From Trichobilharzia szidati (taxonomy: Eukaryota; Platyhelminthes; Trematoda; Strigeidida; Schistosomatidae), in assembly GCA_944472155.2 (NCBI GenBank), contig OX235271.1, positions 88,859,256-88,923,255 of the forward strand: a stretch of DNA of 64,000 bases, written 5' to 3'. The position numbers and the translations under genes are program-made. A model generated the notes under the pieces. The model was not told the DNA's origin. It saw nothing but the letters and a program-made list of their open reading frames with translations, and did not search any database. The first letter of the stretch is position 1. Each line of letters opens with the position of its first letter. Shown here piece after piece: positions 32,744 to 44,720 of the stretch.

Positions 32744-32902
32744 AGATGGGATAGTTTACTTCTTGTAAAAGCTGCAGCTTTCAACATAGTGTGATTCAAT
32801 GAAGACCACGTCAAAATGTGGCTATTTTCGTGTGAAGAACAGTACTATTTGACAAAAGAATGCTATCAATACATGGGAATCACCTATAAATGCTAACAGA
32901 AC

Positions 32903-34546
32903 CTTCTTTTGGAATAGAAGTTATAATGTAGCCGTGTCTTTCACTGTATGTGTTTGGACAGGAATTATGGTAAGTTGAAAGGTTATGTCTAAGTAAATTT
33001 AACATATATTTCACTGATTGATGCAGTGTAACATGGGTTATGTGAATTCAATGTATCGAAGAAACCTCTATTAATATTGTGCCATTGTTTGCTTAGCTGA
33101 CTGCTAGGCTAAAAAATGTAGGTGGTTCTCGTGATTGTCGCAAGTGCAGTGCATTTGAGAAGGCAATAACTCGTTTAATTTTCCTCACTGTTTCACTTAG
33201 TGCAATTATTCACTGTATAGTAATAATATACATGTGGTTTGTGTTGATTACGAGAATGTAATCTAGTTAGCTCTATTATTATTAATCTACCATCTGACAC
33301 TAAACTTAATACTGCAATGTTTTTGATCACCAATAGTGGAAATGAATTTCTTCTGAAATTTCCATTTACCTGAAACACTACAAATACAGTGTCACGATTG
33401 AATGTCTAGGTTGCATTATATGTCATTGTTATCCTCATCAACACAACAGGTCTGCGTATCTTACAATATTTTAAGTGTTTCTCTATATTGTTTACACTCT
33501 GCATAGTTGCTTAGAGTTGAGGCATGTTCAGCTTATATTTGATGACTACAGGTTCCTAAATATGAGAATGTAATTTCTGTAGGATTCAGAAAACTATGCT
33601 CACTAGACATTACTGAGATTGTGGATCAATTTCTAAGCTACATATTTGCAATATCTCATTTAACGTAGACGTATTTAGTGTGAAATTGACGAGAGAATGA
33701 CGTCTCATCAGTATGGGTGTTTCAGAGTTTATCTTGAAATTTGCGTGCAATCCTCTTATGCTGGACAACTTATGAGGTCTATATATGCATACGGTGTCAA
33801 TACAAAGACCAGCAGTGGACTACAAATACTTTTAATTGTATGAGAACTTTACTTAGTATTAATAGAATCAGTGTATACTAATGTATAAAATTGTTTCATA
33901 ACCTCATGTTGTGCTTCATATTTTAGGTATATGGAGGTTGTGGAATGTGAAATCAGTGGAAATGTCAATCTGTCAAACTAACGCTAATACCCTTCATCAT
34001 ATTTTTCAGGGTGAGGATGTGTTCTATGACGTGTTAATTTTTCCGCGCCTCAGGTTTTCTCGTCTTTCATTGGCTGGAACAGTGGCGGCTAATTTTACAT
34101 TTAATTTGTCCTTGTTAGGTGATGTCGTTGCAGGTTTGTGTGCTTGAGGTATGCGTTGTTTACAAGCATATTTGATGAAAATAAATGTGAAATTTGAGTA
34201 TTCTAACGTTTTCTTTTACTTATTTGTGCATGTACAAGGCTTGGCTTATCATACACTCGGTTTGTTGGCCTATCGGTTGCTGGCGATGTCAAGGAACCCG
34301 TGAGTTCTTTGGCTTTTCTCGATTTTAGGTTATACGTGCAGCATTTTATCGGTGGATATTGCTCAGTGATGTATTTAAATGTTGCTTTTTCTACGGAATT
34401 ATATTGAAACAGTCGTGAGACAGATGGATACTAATTGACAAAGCCTTTTTAGTTTATTTCAGGTAGCCAATGCGAGTGAGAGCATTATTTATCCTGTAAT
34501 ATTGTGTGCATAATTCTATTTTTGTTTACTCTTCCACCTTTTGTAG
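32903..34546. other. Interior of the long TIR element, unidentified
   Basis: No known domain. Splice-like segments appear on the plus strand: ttgcttag at 33090-33097 before LTARLKNVGGSRDCRKCSA, ttttag at about 33926, and tttcag at 34463 before VANASESIIYP. These could be exons of the gene that ends at 34654, but I could not join them into one frame with confidence. Confidence 0.3.
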
Positions 34547-34654
34547 TTAATAATGTGCTGCATAAGTGTCAACGATGGACATGGTCTCGCGACTCGTGCG
34601 CATCTCAAAGCGGCAGAAGTAATCGCACAAATGGACCATTTTCTTAATATGTAA
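34547..34654 (+). CDS. Possible 3'-terminal exon of an unrecognised gene
   Basis: An acceptor-like ccttttgtag precedes an open stretch that ends ..NDGHGLATRAHLKAAEVIAQ then MDHFLNM and TAA at 34652-34654. A poly(A) signal AATAAA follows at 34675-34680. Its composition is more coding-like than its surroundings. The family is not recognised, and upstream exons are uncertain. It could belong to the transposon or to captured host sequence. Confidence 0.3.
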   Translation, partial: LIMCCISVNDGHGLATRAHLKAAEVIAQMDHFLNM

Positions 34655-35620
34655 ACAAACTGATGTTGTATTATAATAAATATGAACTTTTCATATAAAT
34701 CTTGTTGTCTTTCAATTCATGTATTCGCTTTGTGAGCACGGCATGCTAGACCGGTGCTCCCTAGGACTTGAACTCGTTACTATACTTAAGTGTAATTCTG
34801 TAGGAACACTATCGACCGATATGCGTGGTGAATTATAAGTAGTTTAGTGGCCCTTAAGTCTCTGTCTACAGTTACGTGAAAACGTCTCATAGTCATACGC
34901 AAGTCTGTATGGAACAATGACAACAATAGGTAGAACTTAGGCACTGCATTGCAGTTCCAGTTCGTATACGGTTAGGTGTATTCCAAATCAGTGTATTACT
35001 AATATTTAAATTAAAGCGTTATGGCAGTCCCTATGATAACGGGTGTTAACGTATACTGTAAAATTAAGTTTACACATAACGAATAAATAAGTAGGTTGAG
35101 CTGTAGCAGTCGTAGTAACATTCCGCTTACGTTTAATTATGCAGTCAAATAAATCATCAAGTATCATTGATAAGTCTGACATCTGCATCTTTTCATGCAA
35201 AAAAACTTAGTTTCACTCAGATAGAATAAGAAAAGTATTGTAAGCAGGATGTTAAATCTATTTAATGAAAAAAAATAAGCAAATGTCTTTACACAATTGT
35301 TTTTCGTAATTATTTCGCCCATGTTGAATTGCTGTGACCAAGTTGACTGACATTACCGGATATCTGTAAATAAGTGAACAAAGTGTATGTTTTTAAATCG
35401 CTGAAGTAAGGAAGAAGTAATGTTAAAGTTAAACGCTTTAAATTTCCATACCTTTACTGAAAAAGGTTCATTTTCCTTTTTCATTCTTTGGTGATGACAG
35501 CATTCTTCTGTATTTTTTAATGTCACACAGAGATTGTTCGTCTAATGCAGTATAGCAGCAAGCAAATAATAAGTGTTAACTAGTAAACCATTCACAATGA
35601 ACACTGTACAGAAAACTTCA

Positions 35621-36016
35621 TCACATCTTCATTTTAACCAACTTTTCCTTCACGCACAGAAGCATACAGTCACTACATACACTCAAGCATTGTAACCTGA
35701 ACATCACAAAATCCCTATAGATAACTTCTTTCATAATAAATGATTTAAACATATGAGCCATAAGTGCATCTTCCATATCCTTCATAGCCAGAAGTAATTC
35801 ATTAAGGATCTCAGAATATCTTAGTGATCTGAACACGAACGATTGTTAAGACTGGGATAACTTATGTAACAGGTGCAGTAGTTGTAGGACACACCTGCTA
35901 GCTACTAATCGACAGAAAATTGATACTAATTTTAAGTAGTCTGACATTTCAGGAGGACCATCTGCACTATTCTTCGTAACCCCATGCACACTGATATACA
36001 CATAATCTGATGCCAT
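35621..36016 (-). CDS. Two-exon small protein, unrecognised
   Basis: Exons 35895-36016 and 35621-35828 join across a 66-bp GTGTGT..TTCAG intron to give a 109-residue frame. It starts MASDYVYISVHGVTKNSADG and continues through SLRYSEILNELLLAMKDMED to VKEKLVKMKM and TGA. A tttcag lies 30-40 bp upstream of the ATG and may be a trans- or cis-splice acceptor. The protein has no signal peptide and one cysteine-rich stretch (LQCLSVCSDCMLLC) but no known domain. It lies inside the 8.2 kb TIR element, so it is a candidate element-encoded or captured gene. Chance open frames joined by chance splice sites remain possible. Confidence 0.35.
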
Positions 36017-36067
36017 TTTTGACAATGAACAGTTAAAGCCTTCTGAAATTCCAAGTGCAAATGTCAA

Positions 36068-37045
36068 TTAAACTAGTATCATATCTTCGCCTAAGCAATT
36101 TTAAATGGGAACTTCATCAAAGTAGTTATAATCACCAGGAAATGCAGCAGCCTGTCTCATTCATTGCATGATCTCTTCCATGTGCTATGGAATATTTCAG
36201 TCATCACAGATGATAAAAGAAGTGTCTGACATCCTCAAAACACACATCTAACTTATGTCTCTAGGCTATTTCTCTTTCAAATGCACCATTCTCATAGAAT
36301 AACTGGGATGACAACAGCAATTGCCTGCAGTCAATTTACAACCTTAAGATCTGAAACAACTCACAAAAAACAATGCCTCAATGCTCTAAAACCCTAATAA
36401 TGGACTTTTTATGCGATATTTCTTCAAAATGATGACTTTTTTATTAGTAATTCGTCTAGGCTGTCATGACAATTTTACGCATTACTACGAACACAATACA
36501 CAAAAATATTGCATTTTTCGGCTACAGAAGCCTAAAACTAGTCAAATAGAATCTATTTTCACAATACTGAGCGGTTAGAACGTCTCTATAGGCGTGAACG
36601 CGATAACCCATGCAATGCGCGAAAACACCTTATCATAGAACATAGCCTCACTCGATTTTTCATTTGTAAATTAATGAAATGCTTAATATACTCTTCATTT
36701 CTACTCCTTCTGATCTTCTTCAATGCGTCGCCATACTTTGAGCTTTCGTAATATGTGAATTCTGATTAATGCATGTTAAGCTTAGTGGAATGGAGATCTA
36801 CCACAGTATTATGAGACTGTTACTTTGATCACTCATAGGATTTCGCGTCTGTTTCTATAAAATAGCACATTGTGAAACCTAAGTAGGATTAAGCAAGTTG
36901 AATTGTAATTTCGTAATGTTCGTTACGCTAAAGTCTCCTTATTTAGCCAGTTGCAAGTCTGTATACTGCTAAACGCCAAGTATGTAGCACAAGTAAATGC
37001 AGTAAATTAGAGTTGATAGTTACTTCATTATTCAGTTAATATGCA
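36068..37045. other. Interior of TIR element, no feature seen
   Basis: AT-rich, with no frame longer than 60 codons and no repeat that recurs in the window. Confidence 0.4.
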
Positions 37046-38120
37046 GTGGCATCATCAAATAGACTGTCTACTAGGCGACGAGCCAAGAAACAATTTTTAC
37101 TTATTTCTGATATGCTGTTGAATCATGTGATGTTATCTAATATCCATCATTTCTATGATCAACAACTTCAGTGTTTGAATATCTACTTTGTTAAGTATGC
37201 CGATGATCTAACTATTTCAGTGTCTGTCAACTCCCAGCTAGACAGTACTAAAATGAACAGCTTTCTATCAGAAATTAGGAAATGGTCTTCGTCTAACGGC
37301 CTTAAACTAAATCCTTCCAAATGTCAGGCAGTTAATTTCAGTTTTAGATGTAAAAGAAAGTTAACTGAAGCTGTTAATTCCCATTACCGTCGTATAGCTG
37401 GTGATAGTGATATAGAAATCAAGTCGGACGTTAAGTATCTTGGATTAATTCTTTCTTCTGACCAATCCTGGTATTCCCATGTTTTAGCGATTTCTTAAAT
37501 AATATTTCGTCTGACTGTTCACATTAAGAAGTTAAGGCACTCAAGCACAACTTGTCCCCTACTCTTACAGTTTGGCAGCTCGTGCATCTTACCTATACTT
37601 GATCTATTCTTCTTGTTTCAATCATGATAGTACCGTGTTTCCCAGAACTCATCACACAGATTACTAGCCTTAAGTGTATACCGCATGCAGGTATAATGCT
37701 TATGAGCTAGATATGCAAATCAAAGTGAACGTCTGTACGGTGCATTCATTATTTATAAGACTAACTACTATGTAAGAGCTACGATTTGACCAGTTATACA
37801 ACGTTGAATATATTAAAACACAATTAACCTACGCTGCTTACTTCTATGACGTATTACCTAGAGCTATGTAGTTACCTTAAAGTGGTTTTCGCTAATACCT
37901 TAGTGAGCAACTTAACGTTATCTTTGCATTCCAAAGTAAGAGCGCACATCCTGAGAACCTTCTTGGTAAAAGGATCGTCTCCCACTCGAAAAAAAAGTAA
38001 ATATACCATAATCTCAACGAAAGCGTTTAGAGGTATTCATCTTATCACCTCAAATGACTCATTATTTGCAGTCACTTCAAAAGTAAGAATAAATTTACCG
38101 AAGATATTGTGCTTATGACT
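37046..38120 (+). pseudogene. Decayed LINE reverse transcriptase fragment
   Basis: The frame to 37498 has FVKYADDLTISVS (the catalytic YADD of reverse transcriptase), LSEIRKWSSSNGLKLNPSKC and DVKYLGLILSSDQSW, the palm and thumb of a non-LTR enzyme. Downstream pieces in other frames continue the match (ILPILDLFF region near 37590) with stops. The 5' half including the endonuclease is absent. A related fragment lies at 41237-42080. It is inserted in, or part of, the long TIR element. Confidence 0.75.
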
Positions 38121-39377
38121 TCTAGATATCATAATGTACCATGAGGGAAAGCCTATATCCATAGGGTTATAACAGTTAGAAGCGCGATATTAATCCGAAA
38201 CACGACGACTACGATTCTCAATCACAGAACATCCTACTTTGCTACCTAATCTTCTGATCGTATTAACAGATGTTTCACCAAGAAAAACAAAACCAATTGT
38301 TCTAGGAAAATTTATTTAGTTTTTTTAAAGATCATGGTCATCCGTATTTATAGCAACGGAGAAATCACAAACATCCAAAAATAAGGATTTCATTATTTGA
38401 AATGAAACAAGCAATCTGTATTCAGCCAGTATTTGCACCAGGAATAGTAATCAGCTTCTCAGCTTGTTGTAACCACCGATTGTAGACCACAACCCGAAAC
38501 GTTATTCTTGCTAATTAAAGTCTTACCTTCAACTGGGATAGTTCGTACACTCACCAGATCACCATGTTGTCCGCTTTTTAAGTCGTTTTGCAACACACGG
38601 AATGGCTGTAAGCACTGGTTTTGCTACAGACGGTCCTAGTCCACGTATTTGGATCTAGTACATTGGGCATTATTAAACATAGGTAACGCTTACCATTTAG
38701 GGGTTTCTGATTGCTTTCAAGTTTCTTTCAGTTCCAAAACTACGTACATGCACAACACATTCATACTTCTCATGTGGCTCAACCTAGTTTGATTTAGATT
38801 CTCTGACAAAATATTTGATTTTCTAACTGATAATATACACTGGTGGTATACTCAGCTTCTCGAATAGCTTCAAAGCTTTTTCAACTTCAAACCATGTTCT
38901 GAAATCTCCAGGTTTAATATGCTCCTCGAAAAATTGTTAATATCAACCCTGATCGTATTCTCCTCACCAGATTGACTCGTAGATTGCTGCATGTTGTTAA
39001 TATCAACGTGAAAGACATTGCAGTTTCAGGATTTCAACATACTAAGTATTCAATTGAGCCAGAAACAATAACGGCAACCAGCAAATGAACTAAAGACAAG
39101 AGCTTTTGTCAGCTAAACATGTTCACGTGCATATTTTGCAAAACTTCTACACAGAACTATTTCATTAATAGCTGAAAAACGACTAAAACACTGAAATCAC
39201 GCATGAATTCAAGGTATGAAACAACTATAATGAAATGAACGCATTGACGTGGTGGTAAAAACCTTCGAAACCAACGAAATAACTAATTTCAACAGCAACG
39301 GAAACAAAAATGAGTTGAAAAGCAACATTTGTGAACAATATGCATCAAGATTATTTGTGAACAACTGCAGAATAAAC
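38121..39377. other. Interior of TIR element, no gene seen
   Basis: Includes a segment near 38490-38530 (aacccgaaacgttattcttg) resembling retrotransposon flanks. No coding frame recognised. Confidence 0.35.
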
Positions 39378-39519
39378 GTAAAAGCCAATGTGTATACGAA
39401 TGGCTACGGAACTGTAACCCAACATGGCCGACTAACATGGACGAAAATGACCTTTGAGCGTTCCACCCATCAATGACCTTGAACATGCGGGATAATTTCA
39501 GCCTTTATTTTTAGCTGTT

Positions 39520-41236
39520 TTTAAGCCCGGAAAGGGAAGGAAGGCTGGACGTGGCGCCAGCAACCGCACCCCGGAAGATCAACTCAGTCGCTACGGAAAC
39601 TTCGGCGAGCGATAAAAAAATTAAAAATATAAAGAACAAAACTATTCTTCTCTGGAATCAGAAAGAGGAAATGGCGAAGCGTGGCTGAAAGCCTTAGGGA
39701 GGCGATTCAAGCTATGTATCTTTTCCCGATGAAAGCGAGAATCAGAGTGGGGACGTAGAATTTCCGTACAATATACGATACTGGGAAGGCTGCTCAGGTA
39801 GCCAAAGATATGCGATGTTATGGCCTAGAAGTGCTGGGTGTCTGAGAGAGCAGGTGGAATGGATGTGGATTATCCAAATTGTCAACTGGAGAGTTAGTAA
39901 TCTACTCCCGTCTAGTTACCCAGACGACAACCACGAATACACTGAGATAGTGAGTGGGTATAATTATGTCACCATTGGCAGCCAAAGCCCTAATGCTGTG
40001 GGAACTAATCTCCTCCTGCAGGATAATGACAGCAAGATACAACTCAAAGGGAAGGAAGTTTACAATTATCCACTGCTACGCACAATAATACAAACAACGC
40101 GGAACAAGAGAAGAGGGACGATTTTTACAGACAACTGCAAACATCCCAAGTGGTGACATCAAAACTCTTACTAGCGCTCTGAATGCCAGTCGAACTGGAG
40201 GAAGAGAACTCATCATAGGTCGAGAGGCTCTCGCTCGGAGAAATGAATGAGAACGAGGAATTATTCTCAGACTTATGTGCTTTCAATAATCTGGTGATCG
40301 AAGGCAGCGTGTACAAGCACAAGAATATTCACAAAGCAAGATAGATTCCGTCCAATGAACACCACAAACCAGACAGATTTCATCTTAATATCAAGGAAGT
40401 TGAGACGCACCCTGCTGGACACAAAGTAGAGAAGGGGAGCAGATGTGGGCTCAGACCATCATCTAGTTCAAGGAACCTTCATGAAAACAAATGGAGTCAG
40501 ACGACTGTAATTCAAGTTCAACATTCAGAAACTGAAGGAAAAAACTACAAGGGACATCACTGAAACCATCAGAGCAAAGTTGGAGACACTATCAATGAGG
40601 AAACCTGCATGGTAGAACATTGGAACTCTCTGAAAGCTATATCCAAGGAAACGTGTTGAACTGTTCTAGAAAGAAAGAAGAGACAAGACAAGGAATGGCT
40701 CTTAACAGGCACAGGTCGCTAATGGAAGGAGGGGGGATGGTGAAACAGAAGAAGAACCAATGAAAAGATGGACCACAGGGGGAGAAGTTGAGTGTAATCT
40801 ACAATATACTGAATAAAGAAATGAAGAGTGCTAGGAATTACGGGCGGAAATTCTACGACATTCTGTCAACTGGAGCAGGACGGGCCACAGGCATAAGAGA
40901 CCTTAGAACATTATGTCCGATAACTAGCTCTCTATCTAGAAAAAGACCAACACAGATTAAACGCATGAAACATGGTTCAAGTAACGTAACTAGCAAGTAG
41001 GAGAGACAAAGATAGCAAAACGCTGATCACTTCAAAGGGCTCTTGAATCTACCATCATCTGCAAGTTGTTCAGAAATAACGCCAACACCATGCATACAAC
41101 TATCAGGAGACAAAAAGCGAATTTCTTGAACTCAATCAAGCCATTGAGTTCCGTGAAGGCAGCAGGTCAATTCAGAATCCCTCCTGAATCATTGGAAACG
41201 GCCCCAGAGACCGCAGCGAAATTGCTGACATCACGC
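39520..41236 (+). mobile_element. RTE/SR2-like LINE remnant, 5' part
   Basis: 5' UTR-like sequence, then a broken endonuclease. Recognisable in changing frames: TGKAAQVAKDMRCYGLEVLG followed by ESRWNG (39780-39860), SENNSSF-type and LCAFNNLVIEG-like pieces (40260-40310), ARRGADVGSDHH-like (40430-40460) and IKPLSSVKAAGQFRIPPESL (41120-41190), the linker before the reverse transcriptase. Many stops. It begins just after the right target repeat of the long TIR element and continues at 43318. Confidence 0.75.
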
Positions 41237-43317
41237 GATTTGCTTTTGAACAGCTGCTCTTGTTTTACGTCATTGTATTGTTTCCTTCTTAGAGAAAAGG
41301 ATCAAATGTGTCCTACGTAACTTAATTGGCTACACATCTTTTGACTCCGTACCCAAATGCTTTTTGTTAAATAAGCTCTCCATCAGACTAACCTGGTCAT
41401 GAACTATTACCTGTAAGCATTCTTATTTCTCTGGAAAAGTGCATTGTATTAAATATAAAGGCAAATCTTATTCTGCCTTGCTTACCAAGGCTATAGTCCC
41501 TCAAAGTGGCGTTCTCTGTCCTCCTCTTTTTTCTCATTTGACCTGTCTCGAATCAAATCGACATCATTAAGTGCGCCGGTAATCTGACTGTCATGTTGCT
41601 AGTTACGTCCCGATCTGACTATTTCAAACCGAACAGCTTTTCCATTAGACATTAGACAGTGGTCCAAGTTAAATGGTCTTACCTGTAAGCCCTCCATATG
41701 TCAGACAGTTAACTTCACCTTCAGGCATAAACATGATCCACACGAAATGCTCCGTCCACAATAGAGGATAATGAAACAGAAAAGAGGTCACTTGCTAAAT
41801 ACCTTGGAATAGTTCTTTCTCCTGACCTTTCTTGGTCGTCCAAAATCTTGTGGATTTATAAGATAACGTTCCGTCTAACCTACTACCCGAAGAAGTTCAG
41901 ACAATCACCCGACCTTTACTTTACAATTTAATAGCTCTTATATCTTACCTACCGTACTTTTCTCATCCTCTTAGTCTCTACTGGGCTACTCGAAAAAGAC
42001 TATGTCATATTGCGTGAGGTTTTAAAGGTTGTCAGTAGAGCAAGTGTTGAACCACTAGGTCAGATCGTTACTAATGCAGCCACCTGAACTCACGCCAGAA
42101 GTTTATTTATTTATTCCTGTTTATGCAGGAACATACCGATTGTACAGGCATGGATAAGTTATTATATAAATTACAGTTTGTTTGTTCCTTCTAACATTAG
42201 AGTCAGTCAGAACAGTCTGCAAAATAGACTGTCTGTGTAACACATAAAGAGATATAGAAATATTGTCTTCGCATTAACAAAAAACCCAGACTTCAGATGA
42301 ATGTAATACAAATATCTGGGAAAAATAAAGCTTGAAGTCAATTCTCCTATATAACTTTGTTAAGAACAGCATAATTGAGTTAAAGTCTATTGATGTATTA
42401 TTTTGAGTTCAGTGATGTATTTATTCCATTTTTTCAGCAGTCTAATAGTAGTTTTATAATAGGAAAGAAATTTGTTTTTTGATACGAAAATTAGATAAGG
42501 TCATGTTAGATTGTTTTACTGCATCAAATGGGGCCGAGGTCGATTCTAGAACTATCCATTTGCACCATTTGCGTCAGCATGGCAGACTGTACATGTAAGT
42601 TGAGTAATACATTGAAAACTACTTGAAAACCAGTTGTTTCTTTATATCAGATCAAGAATACTCCTTGTACAGAATGTTAGCCAGCGTTTTCAAGTGGTTG
42701 CATCGGATCGTTCATGGAATTTGATTTTGAATTTACTTAAATGGTCATTTCAGTTTAGATGTTGGGTTGTTCGACCTCGACCAGGAGGTATATAGAAGAG
42801 TAATCTCAACAGCAGAATAGCAGTCCATATTGTCTGACTCCCAACCCTCTCCCTATTCTCAACCTCCCCTCAAACCTCATAAGATAAGAATAAAAGTCCT
42901 AATAAGAGATTATATGCTAGTACACCCAAGTGCAAAAACTCAATGTCGCTCCACTTGGCCGCATTTTATGTGGTAGAGATGGTGTTAAACGTCAAACCTA
43001 CGACTTACAACGTTATTGGCGAAGAAGTATCTCTTTTATTCTCTCCTATTTGTAATCTATGGTGATACTATTTTATATCGCTTCTAATTTTAGCTACTAA
43101 CATTATCATAGTTTCACACTTTTGTGCATTTTTGACTTTATTGTCACTTCATATATCAAAAAGCTGGTGCAATCACGCCTGTAATATTATTTTTTATTTT
43201 GTTTTTCCTGTTGTCAAGTAAATAGGATGCAATATTGTATCAAATGCTGAGAATTTCACTATATATCATAAGTAGTGTTTCGGAATAAGGTGAATAATTG
43301 TATTGTTATGACTACTG
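41237..43317 (+). mobile_element. Second LINE fragment inserted in the RTE remnant
   Basis: Interrupts the RTE reading order at 41237 and releases it at 43318. It contains a decayed reverse transcriptase of the same group as 37046-38120: FDSVPKCFLLNKLS near 41340, VPQSGVLCPPLFS near 41500 and LNGLTCKPSICQTVNFTF near 41670-41725. From 42080 to 43317 I see no coding sequence; it may be the 3' UTR plus other repeats, including a ttatttatttattcctg tract at 42105. Confidence 0.6.
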
Positions 43318-44720
43318 TAAAAAGTTTGGAAGGAAGGAAACGTACCTACTGATTGTTAGAACGGCTACCTCGTTGAACCAATGAAGAAGGGTGACTTTGC
43401 CCCCTGTGAAAATTATAGTAGAAGAATGCTGTCGTCCACGCCAAGTAAAATGCAAAGTCGCATCATCCTGAAGAGACTAAAAGATGTACTCGATGCAGAA
43501 CTCCAACAAGAACAAGCTGATTTAACGAGAAAAAATTCATGTTCTGAACAAGTCGCGACTCTACGTTTAGCCATCATCGAACAGAGCATAGAATGACAGT
43601 TAAATCTTTATCCCATCTTCATTGACTTCGAAAAAGGCCCGCGACAAAGTTGACTGTGAAGTCTTTGGAAAACTGTTTCAACAATAATGGGTACCCCAAA
43701 TCCTTATCATATTCATTCAACAGCTATTCGACGGTGCCACGTGAACCACAAAGAAAAACTCAGCGAAGATTTTGTTGTGAAGATGGAGGCAGGACAATGT
43801 AGCATACTATCACCGGTGATATTCCCAAATGTAGTGAAGTGGATTGTGCGGAACACCGTACTTGGGAGCCAGAATACGTTGGGTCGATAAGAATCCTCTT
43901 GACGATATGGACATCGCAGACAGTTTATGGCTACTGACATTTAAACTCAAAGACATACACGTGAAAGCCAACAAGTTGTCAGAAGAACCAGAGAAGACAA
44001 GACTTCAAGCAAACATAGAGAAGATGAGGGTAGTGAATATAACCAACCAACAACGGCAGGCACAAATAGCAATCACTGTCAGTGCAAGAAATTTGAAAAG
44101 GTCGGTCCCTTCAGGTCTCAACTGAAGCTAACGACACTGGTAGAGATGTCAAAACTAGGACCGAATAGAAAGGACAAACTTTCATCATCCTGAAATCAGT
44201 TGGGAAATCTTCAGCACTAGGTATATAGAAGATTCGGATTTTCAGCAAAAAGGATAGGTCAGTCAGTTCTTCTTTATGGGTCAGAAGCTTGGTGCATGAG
44301 TCAAAAGGAAGTATTTCCAACAGGTGGCTGAAGATTTTCATCAACTACTGCTTCGTCTGGCTCCACATTGAATATCATATGGCCGTGAAGACTTAGAAAC
44401 AAGAAAATCTGGGGAAAAACCGCCAAGAACATATTGCCTAACAAATATGACAAAGGAAATTGAGATTTATCGGTCAGAAACTGAAGAGACTGTCAGTTTA
44501 GAAGGCGTTACAGACCCTCGATTGGAACGCGAATGGGAAATTTCAAGCTGGGTGTCCGAGGGTGACGTGGAGTAGATCGTGAGAGGACATGATGAGAGCC
44601 TAAAGACAATCGTGCAGCTATCTAAAGAGGACTTAAGCGAACGGAATAAAATGCAGAAGTGCTGCTGGTGCCTTATCTTCTATTCGGAACCAAGGGCGAT
44701 AATAATACAATGGCAATGAG
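43318..44720 (+). mobile_element. RTE/SR2-like LINE remnant, 3' part
   Basis: Continuation of 39520-41236. MKKGDFAPCENYSR and MLSSTPSKM, SRIILKRLKDVLDAEL, LRLAIIEQSIE, then FIDFEKAR-like, KLSEDFVVKM and CSILSPVIFPNVVKWIV (reverse transcriptase core), LLYGSEAW near 44270 and the C-terminal zinc/GHT-like region to 44700, ending near a GATAATAATACAATGGC tail. Frameshifts and stops throughout. Confidence 0.8.

Larger units (their letters stand above)
31336..39503 (+). mobile_element. 8.2 kb cut-and-paste element with TIRs and 8-bp target duplication
   Basis: Flanked by tttatttt at 31328-31335 and 39504-39511. Terminal inverted repeats GGCTGGACTTATCCGGCATG (left) and GGCTGAAATTATCCCGCATG (read inward from the right) differ at four of 20 positions. 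The MITE at 11213-11755 equals the outer 400 bp left plus 126 bp right of this element joined at an aac match (32902/39377), so the MITE is an internal-deletion derivative or, less simply, this is a MITE with a 6.5 kb insertion. Contents in order: nested Merlin relic (31582-32743), possible exons on plus (to 34654), a two-exon frame on minus (35621-36016), a reverse-transcriptase relic (37046-38120). No intact transposase recognised. Confidence 0.75.

Noticed and set aside
33911..34147. 78-codon single-exon gene
   Set aside because: No conserved motif and an internal splice-like tttcag; kept only as part of the uncertain interior description.
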